Shown piece by piece: positions 46,898-56,462 of a stretch of 64,000 bases of DNA. The DNA is from Nocardia cyriacigeorgica (GTDB lineage: Bacteria > Actinomycetota > Actinomycetes > Mycobacteriales > Mycobacteriaceae). The notes under the pieces were generated by a model. It saw only the letters and a program-made list of their open reading frames with translations, made no database searches and was not told where the DNA came from. The position numbers and the translations under genes are program-made. Where the stretch lies: assembly GCF_029868385.1 (NCBI RefSeq), contig NZ_JARWNX010000038.1, positions 62,001-126,000 on the forward strand, written 5' to 3'. Numbering within the stretch: position 1 is the stretch's first letter; each line of letters begins with the position of its first letter.

Positions 46898-48484
46898 CTA
46901 CCCCTCTGACGCTCGGGAATCGGGGTCGGCGATATCGGCGTCCTCGCCGCGGCGGCGGAACGGAATCCACAGCGCGGCACCGATACCGAGTACGGCAAGA
47001 CAGGTGATGGCGCCGATGGTGGCGATGCGTCTGGGCAGCGGGTCCGGCTCCGGCGGACGCCAGGGCTCGGCCATCGGGCTGGGGGTGTCAGCGCCTTCGC
47101 TGATCGGCCGGTCCGGTAGTTCGGCTGTCAGGGCCGCCACCGGATCGATCAGGCCGTGGCCGATCCGATCGTCGCGGCCCGGGCCCGGGGCCTGGGCGGT
47201 GCGTTCGATCCGGTCGATCACCTGGGCGGCGGTCAGTTCGGGGAAGCGGGCGCGTACGAGGGCGGCCAGACCGGCGACATAGGGTGCGGCGAAGCTGGTG
47301 CCTTCGATCGGGCTGATGCCCTCGGCCGTCTGCACACCGTCGACGAGTCCTGTGCCACCGGGTTTGCTGTCCAGTGAGACGATCTGGCGGCCGATGGCGG
47401 CGACACCGATCCATGGGCCGTTCAGCGACAGCTCCGACGCCACACCGTTGGGATCGATCGAGGCGACCGACAGCACGTACGGGTCGAACCAGGCCGGACT
47501 GGCGACGGTCTGCACGCCGGGCCACCCCGAGCCGGTGTTCTGGGCTTTGCAGGCGCCGTCGGTCTGGAGGTTTCCCGCCGCAGCGACCACGACGACATTG
47601 CGGTCGTATGCATATTTCACGGCCGCGCCGAGCGGTTCGTCCACGGTATCGACTCCCGCTGCGGTACAAGCCACTTCGGAGATGTTGATCACGGTCGCAC
47701 CCATATCGACGGCGCGGACGACGGCGGCGGCGAGGGTGAGCACATTGCCGTATCCACCGCTGGCAATGGCGCCGGGCTTCTCCTCGCTGCCGCGGCGGTC
47801 CTTGGCCTCGAACGCCAGGCTCAGCTGACGGATGGTGAGGATCTCCGCCTCGGGCGCCACCCCGGCGAAGGCGTCGTCCTGGCTCGGTCGCGCGGCGATG
47901 ATGCCCGCGACCAGGGTGCCGTGCCCATCACAGTCGACGGTGCCGTCGGTGCCGGAGACGTAATCGCCACCCGCCTGTAGTGCGGGCAGCCGTGGGTGCC
48001 GGTTCACGCCGGTGTCGATCACCGCCACCTTCTGTCCCGCACCACGGCTGAACTGCCACGCCGACGGCAGATCGAGCACAGCCTGGGAGACCGGTACATC
48101 GACCGGCGCACCACCGTTGAGTACCGGTTCGGCACAGACCGACCGCTGTTCGGTGGGTTCCAGCGGGGCCGGTCGGCCGCTGAGGGCCGTAGCCGCCGCG
48201 AGCGCACCGGGATCGATCTCCGGTGGGGCGAGGGCATGAGCGGGGGCGGGTCCGCCGACACCGGATAAGCCGAGTAGTACCGCGGCGGCGAGCACCGCCG
48301 ACGCGCGCCGCGCTCCGCCGGGCCGATACGCCGATCCCGCCGCGCCGCGTATACGCGCGATCCTCCACGTATCGGCCAGGTCGGGCAGTCTCGTCCACGG
48401 TGCGGTGGCCCGCCCGGTGGATCGTGTGCCCGAGGGCCGGTCGGAGAGGAACGGTCGATCAGACACCATGGCCCCTGGCGGCAT
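46898..48484 (-). CDS. mycP: Mycosin of the second ESX locus
   Basis: Up to 528 aa; ATG 48469 would shorten it by five residues and neither start has a good ribosome site. An unusually long N-terminal stretch of about 60 mostly polar residues precedes the signal segment (ASAVLAAAVLLGLSGVGG). The S8 protease domain has Asp in AVIDTGVNRH, His in CDGHGTLVAG and Ser in GTSFAAPYVAG. A C-terminal helix (ATIGAITCLAVLGIGAALWI) and a basic-acidic tail follow. Cysteines in SVCAEP and VDCDG resemble those of mycobacterial mycosins. Confidence 0.93.
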   Translation of the reverse strand: MPPGAMVSDRPFLSDRPSGTRSTGRATAPWTRLPDLADTWRIARIRGAAGSAYRPGGARRASAVLAAAVLLGLSGVGGPAPAHALAPPEIDPGALAAATALSGRPAPLEPTEQRSVCAEPVLNGGAPVDVPVSQAVLDLPSAWQFSRGAGQKVAVIDTGVNRHPRLPALQAGGDYVSGTDGTVDCDGHGTLVAGIIAARPSQDDAFAGVAPEAEILTIRQLSLAFEAKDRRGSEEKPGAIASGGYGNVLTLAAAVVRAVDMGATVINISEVACTAAGVDTVDEPLGAAVKYAYDRNVVVVAAAGNLQTDGACKAQNTGSGWPGVQTVASPAWFDPYVLSVASIDPNGVASELSLNGPWIGVAAIGRQIVSLDSKPGGTGLVDGVQTAEGISPIEGTSFAAPYVAGLAALVRARFPELTAAQVIDRIERTAQAPGPGRDDRIGHGLIDPVAALTAELPDRPISEGADTPSPMAEPWRPPEPDPLPRRIATIGAITCLAVLGIGAALWIPFRRRGEDADIADPDSRASEG

Positions 48485-48532
48485 ACCGAGCCCGGCCGTC
48501 GAGTGCGGTCCGGTTCACGACGAGGTCGGTCA

Positions 48533-50107
48533 TCAGATGTTCCGCGCCATCGCGTACACGCCCATGATCCACAGCACCAGCGGGATCACCGTGCAGATCA
48601 GCAGATACTCGAAGATCTCACCGGAACGCCTTGTCACCGGGGTGATCTCGATATGCGGCCCGACCACGCCGAACACCACCACCGCGACCGCGAGGGCGAG
48701 CAGCAGACCACCGCAGAGCAGCGGGTCGGCGCCGCCGAGGGCGAGTCCGGTCAGCAGTGCGGCCACGATGGTCGCACCGGCGATGATCAGGGTGGCGGCC
48801 TGGGTGAGGTCGGCGAAGGCGCGCCCGCGCAGGCACAGGATGATGGCGGTGACCACCGCGAGCGCGATCCCCTGCCACCGCGGATCACCCAGCGGGTCGG
48901 CGGCGCCGAGCGCACCGAGCACACCGGCGATCGAACAGCCGATGAGGACACCGGACTGATACTGGTTGGCCACCCGGGCCCGGCGGCCGAGCCCCGCCGC
49001 CGAGGGCAGTGCGGTCGCACCGATCGCGCCGATACCCTCGATGGTCGGGCGCTGTTCGTGATCGGCCGGGTCGATCGCCCCGCCCGCGGTGGGCACCGGC
49101 GGCACCGGCAGCCGGGCCAGCACCGCCGCCAGTCGCGGCACGGCCGAGATCACTACGATCGCCGCCACCAGCAGGCCCGCACCGATCTTCGGCAGCGCCG
49201 GATCCCACACCATGCGCACCAGCGCGGCCGCGGCACCGCATACCGCGACGGTGATCGCGGCGGCGAACAACATGGCCCCGGTGCCGGTGGCGCGATAGAC
49301 GCCCACCGCGACGACCAGCGTCACCGAAAAGCCGAGTAGCAGATGCGGACTGCCGAGATCGCCAGGTACGAACAGCGCCGCACCGCCGAAGAACAACAGC
49401 AGAGCGCCGAACGACAACCAGACCGCGGTGAGTTCGTCATCGTATTTCCGGGCCGCGATGGCGGCGGCGACCGCCGCACCGATACCGACCCCGGTGGTCA
49501 GGAACGGCGCGGCAATGCCGAGCCCCTCGGCGCGACCCGAGGCGAACAAGGCCAGTGCCAGCACGGCGGCGAGCACCGAGGCCGCCAGGCCGGTCCACCG
49601 GGCCGCCGTCGGCGACCAGCCGCGAAAGTCGTTGGCGGTCAGCCGGGATACCGCATCGATGACGTCGTCGAACAGCGCGGGCGCTTCCTTGGCGCGCACC
49701 GAACGCAGGATGAGCAGTTCGCCGTCGAAGACCTCGGCCTCGGTCAGGGTGCGGCTGGGTGCGATGGCGTCACGGCCGAGCCGGGCCAGTGTCCAGTGTT
49801 CGGTCTCCAGCGGTGCGCCACCGTCCTCGGCATCGACCGGCGCCGGGTCGCGGGACTCGATGAGGGCGACCAGATCGCCCATGAACGTCGCGATCGGCAC
49901 GTTCGCCGGAAGACCGACATCGAGCTGGGTATTTCCCCCGATGACGGAAACCCGGCACAGTTCTGGCTCAGCGGTACCGGCGCCGCTGCTCAACGTCTCG
50001 GTCAATTGTCGAACGACCCCAGTTCTTTCCCGCACGTTTCCGACACTCGCGACCGTATTCCCAGCCGTCGAACCACCGGCGTCCGCTTCCGCGGGCACCG
50101 GCGACAT
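48533..50107 (-). CDS. eccD: EccD of the second ESX locus
   Basis: About 524 aa from ATG 50107; the start is uncertain because none of the in-frame candidates (including GTG 50035) has a clear Shine-Dalgarno site. The ubiquitin-like domain is seen in RVSVIGGNTQLDVGLPANVP, and VFDGELLILRS matches VRDGELLMLES of the ESX-4 EccD. About eleven membrane helices follow, ending WIMGVYAMARNI. It is the first gene of the eccD-mycP-eccC operon and is divergent from eccA. Confidence 0.92.
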   Translation of the reverse strand: MSPVPAEADAGGSTAGNTVASVGNVRERTGVVRQLTETLSSGAGTAEPELCRVSVIGGNTQLDVGLPANVPIATFMGDLVALIESRDPAPVDAEDGGAPLETEHWTLARLGRDAIAPSRTLTEAEVFDGELLILRSVRAKEAPALFDDVIDAVSRLTANDFRGWSPTAARWTGLAASVLAAVLALALFASGRAEGLGIAAPFLTTGVGIGAAVAAAIAARKYDDELTAVWLSFGALLLFFGGAALFVPGDLGSPHLLLGFSVTLVVAVGVYRATGTGAMLFAAAITVAVCGAAAALVRMVWDPALPKIGAGLLVAAIVVISAVPRLAAVLARLPVPPVPTAGGAIDPADHEQRPTIEGIGAIGATALPSAAGLGRRARVANQYQSGVLIGCSIAGVLGALGAADPLGDPRWQGIALAVVTAIILCLRGRAFADLTQAATLIIAGATIVAALLTGLALGGADPLLCGGLLLALAVAVVVFGVVGPHIEITPVTRRSGEIFEYLLICTVIPLVLWIMGVYAMARNI

Positions 50108-50245
50108 ATTGCGGCCGGACACGTTGCAACCTACCGGCAGCGAACAATAATGTATCGGACAGGCCATGCCGACGCGATTTTTATCGGGGTCGGGCCGAAC
50201 TCGTCCGTGTCCGCCGCAGTAATGAAGATTTCGGGGTTCCATGCA

Positions 50246-52069
50246 ATGACCGGCAACCGTCAAGCACAGCGCGCCTTCGATGCCGGAATCCTGTCCCTCG
50301 GACTGAGCATTGACGGCCAGGAATCGACGCGTGATCTCGAGTACGCGAAATTGGCCTTTCAGCGCGCGACCGAATGGGACCCGTCCATGTGTGACGCCTG
50401 GCTCGGTCGGGCGGCGGCGGGCGAGGTCACCGACGAGGTGGTGCGCAACCTGCACCGCACCAGCGCGAGCACGCTCTACCGTGAGCAACGCAGGCTCGGG
50501 CTGCCGCCACGTGCGCTGGCAGGGCGGTTCGTCTCCGGCCTCTACATCGACTATCCGCTGGCCAGTCATACCGAGATCTGGCTCGCCCACGCCGCGGGCC
50601 TGATCGCGGGCAAACAGTACGACGAGGCAGAACAGGTGCTCGACGAGCTGGCGCGGTATCGAGCCGGGATGCTCTCGGATCCCGATCGGGCGGCCGACGA
50701 CCGGATCAGCGCCTATATCCGCGGTGTCCTGCACTTCAACACCCAGCGCTGGCCCGATGTCATGGCGGTGCTCGCCGGGTCGGCCGAATGGGACGACCCC
50801 TTCCTCGCCACCGGCGCGCACGTCATGGTCGGTTCGGCCTGCGCCCAGCTCGGGCTGTTCGGCGAGGCGATCCGGCGGATGGAGCAGGCCGAGAACGGCC
50901 CCATTCCGGCCGCGCGGACCACCGCCATGTTCTGCCGCGGCCTGTGCCTGCGCGAAACCGGTGGTGAGGACGAGGCGCAGGCCCTGTTCGAGCAGGTGTA
51001 CTCGCAGGCGCCGGACTTCGCGGCCAATACCGAGGCCATGCGGGACAAGACCTACCGGATCACCGTCACCACCAAGGAATCGATCGACGCCCGCACCGAT
51101 CGCTGGGATCCGGCCTCCGCACCGTCGGTGGAGCAGTTGCGCAGCGCCGACGCCGAGGACCGGGCCAAGAAGATCCTCACCGAGGCCCGCGCCGAACTCG
51201 ATCGCCAGATCGGCCTCACCGCGGTGAAAACGCAGGTGGCGAAGCTACAGGCGACGGCGCAGCTGGCCAAGATCCGGGCCGAGAAGGGGATGGCCAGCGT
51301 TCCGCGCGGCAATCATCTGGCCTTCACCGGGCCGCCGGGAACGGGTAAGACCACCATCGCCAGGGTGGTCGCCAAGATCTACTGCGGTGTGGGTCTGCTG
51401 AAAACCGACAAGGTGGTCGAGGCCAAGCGGATGGATTTCGTCGGCCAGCATCTGGGCAGCACGGCGATCAAGACCGACAAGCTGATCGATACCGCCATGG
51501 ACGGTGTGCTGTTCATCGATGAGGCATACACGCTGATCCAGACCGGTTTATCCGGTGGTGACGCGTTCGGCCGGGAGGCGGTGGACACGCTGCTGGCCCG
51601 GATGGAGAACGACCGCGACCGGCTGGTGGTGATCATCGCGGGCTATGACGGCGAGATCGACCGCCTGCTCGCCGCCAACGACGGTCTGGCCTCACGGTTC
51701 GCCAAACGGCTGCAATTCCCGTCCTATACCCCGGCCGAGCTCGGCCGGATCGGCACACTCATCGCCACCTCCCGCGATTCGGAGCTGTCACCGGAAGCGG
51801 TGCGGCTGCTGGAACAGGCCTGCGATCGGCTCTACAACTCCGAACGCACCGATCAGAGCGGGCAGCCGCGTCGCGGGATCGATCTGGCCGGTAACGGCCG
51901 CTTCATCCGCAATGTGATCGAGGCCGCCGAGGAAGAGCGTGAGTTCCGGCTGGCCAATGACGATTCGCTGGATCTGACGGCCGTCGACGAATCGGTGCTC
52001 ATGCGTATCGAGGAGCCGGATATGGAGGCCGCATTGGCGGGCGTGCTCGCCTCCCTCGGCGTTTCCTAG
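50246..52069 (+). CDS. eccA: EccA, cytosolic AAA+ ATPase of the second ESX locus
   Basis: 607 aa from ATG 50246 (MTGNRQAQRAFDAGILSL). ATG 50222 is an in-frame alternative. The N-terminal half is a TPR-like helical array (LAFQRATEWDPSMCDAWLGR, EAEQVLDELARYR). The C-terminal CbxX/CfqX-type AAA domain has Walker A GPPGTGKTTI (about residue 361), Walker B VLFIDEAYTL (about 421) and sensor segment LVVIIAGYDGEI. EccA is thought to free PE/PPE or Esp substrates from EspG chaperones. It occurs in ESX-1, -2, -3 and -5 but not ESX-4, so it marks this as the more derived type. Confidence 0.95.
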   Translation: MTGNRQAQRAFDAGILSLGLSIDGQESTRDLEYAKLAFQRATEWDPSMCDAWLGRAAAGEVTDEVVRNLHRTSASTLYREQRRLGLPPRALAGRFVSGLYIDYPLASHTEIWLAHAAGLIAGKQYDEAEQVLDELARYRAGMLSDPDRAADDRISAYIRGVLHFNTQRWPDVMAVLAGSAEWDDPFLATGAHVMVGSACAQLGLFGEAIRRMEQAENGPIPAARTTAMFCRGLCLRETGGEDEAQALFEQVYSQAPDFAANTEAMRDKTYRITVTTKESIDARTDRWDPASAPSVEQLRSADAEDRAKKILTEARAELDRQIGLTAVKTQVAKLQATAQLAKIRAEKGMASVPRGNHLAFTGPPGTGKTTIARVVAKIYCGVGLLKTDKVVEAKRMDFVGQHLGSTAIKTDKLIDTAMDGVLFIDEAYTLIQTGLSGGDAFGREAVDTLLARMENDRDRLVVIIAGYDGEIDRLLAANDGLASRFAKRLQFPSYTPAELGRIGTLIATSRDSELSPEAVRLLEQACDRLYNSERTDQSGQPRRGIDLAGNGRFIRNVIEAAEEEREFRLANDDSLDLTAVDESVLMRIEEPDMEAALAGVLASLGVS

Positions 52070-52087
52070 CAGGTCGGGGGCCTGTTC

Positions 52088-52114
52088 CTGGCCGGTGTCG
52101 GCACCGGTGGCCAG
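52088..52114. terminator. Bulged hairpin between eccA and eccB
   Basis: CTGGCCGGTG (52088-52097) pairs with CACC and GGCCAG in 52102-52114, leaving a three-base bulge. It sits between converging genes in a 95-base gap. Confidence 0.45.
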
Positions 52115-52164
52115 TGCGGTTGCGCCCGGCATGAGCGAGGCCGTCGGGCGCTGGCCCCTGCCGC

Positions 52165-53661
52165 TCAGTTGTGCTGCGGCAGGACGTCGTGCCTGGTGAG
52201 CGCGTCGGTGGGCGCGAGGGTCGGGCCGGGGACCAGCTGGCCGACGATCGCCCACGGCGCCGGTTCCGGTGTCTCGCCGAGGCCGAGCACCATCGCGGTG
52301 TCGATATCGGGGATGCCGTAGCGGATGCCGTTATCGGCCACATAGAACAGGCTGCCGCGGCGCGGGCTCCCCGGCTCCATACCGGTGACGTGCACGAACT
52401 CCCCTGATGAGGGGCGCAGATAGGCCTGATCGACGCGGTCGCCCGAGCCGTCGGCGGTCGCCAGCGATACCGCACGCGCACCGTCGGGCATCGGCAGGCG
52501 GGCGCCGACGAGCATGGTCGCGGAGGCGCGATCGCTGGGGCCGTCGACGGCGTCGGCCTCGGCCTGTTCGGTCTTGGACCAGGACACACAGGTGACGGGC
52601 GCATCCTCGGCGGACAGGATCGTCGGCACGGCCGCCGGGAAATGGTCGACCGGCAGCCGCGATACGACCGCGATTCCGGTCAGTGCATCGGGTGGCACGG
52701 TCTCGATCCGGCTCATACCCTGCGAGTTCGCGGTGCGGATGACCTCGGCGGTGAATTCGGAGATGTGCTGCACACCGTCGGCCAGCACCACAAACAGTTC
52801 GGCCCGCTCGCCCCGACCGGTCGCCGCCACCGAGATGACGCCGCCCACCGGGATATCGGACAGCGTTCCCGGACCCGGCCGACCGGCGTCCGGGATCTCC
52901 GGCACGGTCAGCGGCGGCACGGGGGTTGCGGCGCCGAGCAGACCGGCGCCGACCGGGCGTGGGCGCACGCCCGACAGGTTCAACGTTCGTGCGACAGCAC
53001 CGTCACCGGGATTGATCTGAGCACGTTTGCCCTGGTAGATCAGGTAGGTGCGGTCCGATCGGCGCACAAGGACGGCTTCGTCGGGGTTCGCCTCGCGGAT
53101 CCGTTCACTCAGTTCCGGCCGCGTCGCGAGGACCGCCGTGTCGACACCCGAGGCCGAGGCTGCGCTGCCGGTGATGGACAGTTCCACCGTGTCGCACAGC
53201 GACCAGTCCGAGCTGTCGCCCTGCGCCGAACCGGGCAGCGCCGACGGCGCGCCGGGAATGCCGAGCAGCGGGCCGCGGGGCATATCGGCCAGTTTGTCGT
53301 CCTTGACCGAGGTCGGTGACTCGTTGCTGCCGCTGATCAGGCGGGCGGAGGCGAGGTTGAGCACCGGGTGCAGTGTGGTGCCGCCGGCACTGTCGGCGAC
53401 CACGACGTAGAGCGCACCGCTGTCCTTGCCCATCACGATCTTGGCGTCACCGACGGCGCCCTGCGGGCGGATGAACGCGAGGATCGCCGCACCGGCGACG
53501 ACCAGCAACCCGAGTACCGCACCGACCAGCAGCGAACGCAGCTGCGAGCGCATCGGATCGTGCAGCATCCGCACATCCCGGCGCACCAGCGCGTGGTCGA
53601 GCCTGCGCAACAGGAATCGGTATCCATTGACCTGCTGCCGGGTGGTCAGCTGTGTCGGCAC
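52165..53661 (-). CDS. eccB: EccB of the second ESX locus
   Basis: 498 aa from GTG 53661, four bases after GGAGG. The start TTRQQVNGYRFLLRRLDHAL and RRDVRMLHDPMRSQLR are nearly the same as in the ESX-4 EccB. One membrane helix is followed by the extracytoplasmic domain with cysteines in SLCDTVE and TCVSWSK. The end QHN is short. It is divergent from eccE and convergent with eccA. Confidence 0.95.
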   Translation of the reverse strand: MPTQLTTRQQVNGYRFLLRRLDHALVRRDVRMLHDPMRSQLRSLLVGAVLGLLVVAGAAILAFIRPQGAVGDAKIVMGKDSGALYVVVADSAGGTTLHPVLNLASARLISGSNESPTSVKDDKLADMPRGPLLGIPGAPSALPGSAQGDSSDWSLCDTVELSITGSAASASGVDTAVLATRPELSERIREANPDEAVLVRRSDRTYLIYQGKRAQINPGDGAVARTLNLSGVRPRPVGAGLLGAATPVPPLTVPEIPDAGRPGPGTLSDIPVGGVISVAATGRGERAELFVVLADGVQHISEFTAEVIRTANSQGMSRIETVPPDALTGIAVVSRLPVDHFPAAVPTILSAEDAPVTCVSWSKTEQAEADAVDGPSDRASATMLVGARLPMPDGARAVSLATADGSGDRVDQAYLRPSSGEFVHVTGMEPGSPRRGSLFYVADNGIRYGIPDIDTAMVLGLGETPEPAPWAIVGQLVPGPTLAPTDALTRHDVLPQHN

Positions 53662-53905
53662 CTGGCCTCCATAGAACTGGGTTCTCCCCTCACTCGAGCA
53701 ATTACAGTATCGGCAGAAACGGCGGTGTCAATCGGCGCGAGATCATCCGCTCGGAGCAATATCCTCACGCCGCGATTTCACCTTCGGCGCGGTATCGTAA
53801 AACTCTCCATATCCCCCCGGAAATACAAACTCCGGTCACAAGAATTCGAACCCAGGGCGACTAATGGTGAACGTGGTTGTAAACGAAAGGGAAACCGGAG
53901 CCGAA

Positions 53906-55672
53906 ATGTCGGCGGGAAACTCATCCGGGGAAATTCGACCGGACATCGCGGTGAACGCGACATTACATGATCCCGAATTCTGGTTGTTCCGCCATATACC
54001 GCTGCGGCGCATGGTTCCGCTGGCCCTGCTGGCCGCCGCGGCCGCATGGGTGACGCTGGCCTTCGATGCGCCGATCGCCGCCGCCGTCGGGGTGGGCGCC
54101 GCGGTACTGCTGCTCGGGGCGGTGCCGGTACGCCGGGCCAACCCACGCAATCCGGTCGGGATGGTGGCCCAGGCCCTCGCCTACCGCTGGCGCCGGGCGC
54201 GGCCAGGTCCCGCGGACTCCGGGGCGGAGCCGTTCGATGTGACGCTGCCCGAGGGCGGCAGTTACGGTGTGCGCTGGGACAACGACCTGCTGGTCACCAT
54301 GTTGCGGATCGATCCGCCACCCGATGCGATGACGCTGCTGCGACGTAGTTCCCTCAGCACCGATCAGGTCCTGCCGCTCACCGAGATCGGTAAATGCCTG
54401 AGCCAGTTCGACATCACGCTCACCTCGATCGATGTGATCAGCACCGGAGCGCGCACCGCGGGCAACGGTGTGGTGGCCCAGCTCTACGACCGGATCCTCG
54501 GACCGCTGCCCGCGATCGCCCATCGCACCGTCTGGCTGGTGCTGCGACTCGATCCGCTGGCCAATGCCGAGGCGGTCGACAACCGGGGCGGCGGTCGGAC
54601 CGGAAGCCTGCGCACCGCGATCATCGCCACCCGGCGGGTCGCCAATCGGCTGGCCGCCCGCGATATCTCGGTCTCGGTGCTCACCGCGGGTGAGATGAAC
54701 ACCGCGGTGCGCCGGATGTGCTGGGGTGTGCCGCTGGATCAGTTCACCGAGACCCAGACCGCCCTCGTGCACGGTGACCTGCGGCTCACCAGCTACGAGA
54801 TCGGGCCGGAGCTGATCGGTTCGCGCGGCTTCGCCGATATCTGGGCGACGCCGAGCCTCAACACCATGGTGACGGTGCGGCTGCGCCCCGGTGTCGAACG
54901 CCCCGGTCCGGGGCAGCGGCCATCATCACCGCCGATCACGCTCGGCGCGCTGGTCCGTTTCGACACTCTCACCGATCCGGGTGAGCTACCGGTGGCCGGG
55001 TTGCGTCCATTGCGCGGCAGGCAGTTCCGCGCCCTGCTCGATACGCTGCCCGCCCAGACCGTGGTGCACGACAGCGCCGCCGACTATCACGGACCGCTCA
55101 GCGCGCTCACCGGGATCGCGGTGCCGACCGGCGGCTGTGGTCAGCTGATCGGCGCCGATCAGCGTGGTCAGGGCATCGCGGTTCCGCTGATCGGTGATGG
55201 CACCCGCCATCTCGAGGTGATCGGCGAACTCGATCTGGCCCAGCAGGTGATCCTGCGGGCCATCGCGCTCGGCGCGCATGTGGTGGTGCACACCGACCGC
55301 CCCGAGGCATGGCAGACGATGGTCGCCAATGTCGGTGCGCCGCACTCGCTGTCACTGGCCGCCCGGTTCGGTGGGCCAGCGCATCAGCACGGCCCGGCCA
55401 CGACACAGCCGGGTGCGGCGTTCAGCACCGCCACCGTCGTGGTGTTCGACGGGGTCGCGCCGACCGCGTTGACCGGTGGCGCGACGATCGTCCGGGTGCG
55501 TGGACCACATGAACCCGACACCGACTTCGACGCCGACGTCACCCTGTCGCAGGACCCGGCCGCCCGCAACCTCATCACGGTGCGGACCTCCACCGCCGAG
55601 GCGACGGTCAACATGGTCACCACCCCCGACGAGATGCGCTATATCGGCGAATCCCTCGCCGCCGCGCGCTGA
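53906..55672 (+). CDS. eccE: EccE of the second ESX locus
   Basis: 588 aa from ATG 53906, five bases after CGGAG; ATG 53864 lies 42 bases upstream in frame with a poorer site. Two membrane helices near the N-terminus (VPLALLAAAAAWVTLAF, AAAVGVGAAVLLLGAVPV) and the cytosolic segments IAHRTVWLVLRLD and TGGCGQLIGADQRGQGIAV match the ESX-4 EccE. The 244-base gap to eccB is AT-richer than its surroundings and should hold both promoters. Confidence 0.92.
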   Translation: MSAGNSSGEIRPDIAVNATLHDPEFWLFRHIPLRRMVPLALLAAAAAWVTLAFDAPIAAAVGVGAAVLLLGAVPVRRANPRNPVGMVAQALAYRWRRARPGPADSGAEPFDVTLPEGGSYGVRWDNDLLVTMLRIDPPPDAMTLLRRSSLSTDQVLPLTEIGKCLSQFDITLTSIDVISTGARTAGNGVVAQLYDRILGPLPAIAHRTVWLVLRLDPLANAEAVDNRGGGRTGSLRTAIIATRRVANRLAARDISVSVLTAGEMNTAVRRMCWGVPLDQFTETQTALVHGDLRLTSYEIGPELIGSRGFADIWATPSLNTMVTVRLRPGVERPGPGQRPSSPPITLGALVRFDTLTDPGELPVAGLRPLRGRQFRALLDTLPAQTVVHDSAADYHGPLSALTGIAVPTGGCGQLIGADQRGQGIAVPLIGDGTRHLEVIGELDLAQQVILRAIALGAHVVVHTDRPEAWQTMVANVGAPHSLSLAARFGGPAHQHGPATTQPGAAFSTATVVVFDGVAPTALTGGATIVRVRGPHEPDTDFDADVTLSQDPAARNLITVRTSTAEATVNMVTTPDEMRYIGESLAAAR

Positions 55673-55689
55673 ACGGGCCCGGACGAGCC

Positions 55690-55722
55690 GACAGCCGGTC
55701 CGGAGTGTCCGGACCGGCTGTC
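55690..55722. terminator. Strong bidirectional terminator between eccE and the esx pair
   Basis: Perfect 15-base arms GACAGCCGGTCCGGA (55690-55704) and TCCGGACCGGCTGTC (55708-55722) around GTG. It stops both the eccE transcript and the long substrate operon on the minus strand. Confidence 0.85.
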
Positions 55723-55737
55723 AGGGGTTGGTGCTCA

Positions 55738-56025
55738 TCACACGCCCGCGAACCCGTCGCCGATCTTGCCGTCGGTGCCGAGGGCGCGGTGCAGTGCGCT
55801 CTCCACCGCGGCCGCGACGTTGTCCAGGATCACCAGGGTGTCCTCGAACTTGGTGTCCCAGTCCTTGTGCGCGAGCTGGAAGTTGTTGTTGGCCTCGTTG
55901 CCTTCCCAGGCGGTGGCGAGCGCGGTGCCCGCATCCGACATATCGCGCGCGTTGTCGGTGAGTGCCTTGCGGAAACCCTGTAGATCGTGGAACAGGGTGG
56001 TCATGGCAGCCTTGTCGTATTCCAT
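55738..56025 (-). CDS. WXG100 family protein of the second ESX locus (95 aa)
   Basis: 95 aa from ATG 56025, six bases after GGAGG. The helical hairpin turns at WEG (ATAWEGNEANNNFQLAHKDW, residues 38-57). It is the last gene of the minus-strand substrate run and lies 58 bases after the 96-aa WXG protein, its likely heterodimer partner. There is no YxxxD/E at the C-terminus; the only tyrosine is at residue 3. Confidence 0.88.
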   Translation of the reverse strand: MEYDKAAMTTLFHDLQGFRKALTDNARDMSDAGTALATAWEGNEANNNFQLAHKDWDTKFEDTLVILDNVAAAVESALHRALGTDGKIGDGFAGV

Positions 56026-56083
56026 CAGAACCCTCCGGGGATCGGTAAGTGGTGGTGGCCGTGGCGCTCGACGCGGACGGCGG

Positions 56084-56374
56084 TCAGATCTTGATGTAGT
56101 TGAACTCGTCTTCGCCTTCGGCGTCCATGCGCTTGAAGGTCGCGCTGCCCTCACCGACGAGTTCGGTGAGCCGGTTGAGCACACCGTTGAGTTCGGTGGC
56201 CTCGGTGTTCCAGCGGTCGGCGGCGGCGTTGAAGGCCGAACGGGCATCGCCTTCCCAGCCGCGGGCCGCGTTGACCTCGTCGGTGATGGCCTTGAGGGTG
56301 AACTTCATGCCCTCGACGGCGTTGGCCATATCGTCCTTGGCCTTGTCGGCGGATACGTGATCGGCGTAAACCAT
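56084..56374 (-). CDS. WXG100 family protein of the second ESX locus (96 aa)
   Basis: 96 aa, with WEG in ARGWEGDARSAFNAAADRW (residues 38-56) and the ending DEFNYIKI. GAAAGGT lies before ATG 56374. Together with the 95-aa protein it should form the secreted EsxA/EsxB-like dimer. Neither partner has a clear C-terminal YxxxD/E, so the export signal may come from the folded pair or from a co-secreted PE or Esp protein. Confidence 0.88.
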   Translation of the reverse strand: MVYADHVSADKAKDDMANAVEGMKFTLKAITDEVNAARGWEGDARSAFNAAADRWNTEATELNGVLNRLTELVGEGSATFKRMDAEGEDEFNYIKI

Positions 56375-56462
56375 GATCGAACCTTTCGTGTTGTGATTTC
56401 CGTGCCCGGAAGTGCTGGCGGCACCACCGGGAGAGTGGCGGGCTACTGCACGCCCTTCGGGT

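Noticed and set aside
49343..50245. Upstream extension of EccA in the same frame
   Set aside because: It runs antisense through eccD and has arginine- and glycine-rich non-homologous sequence. EccA homology starts near 50246.
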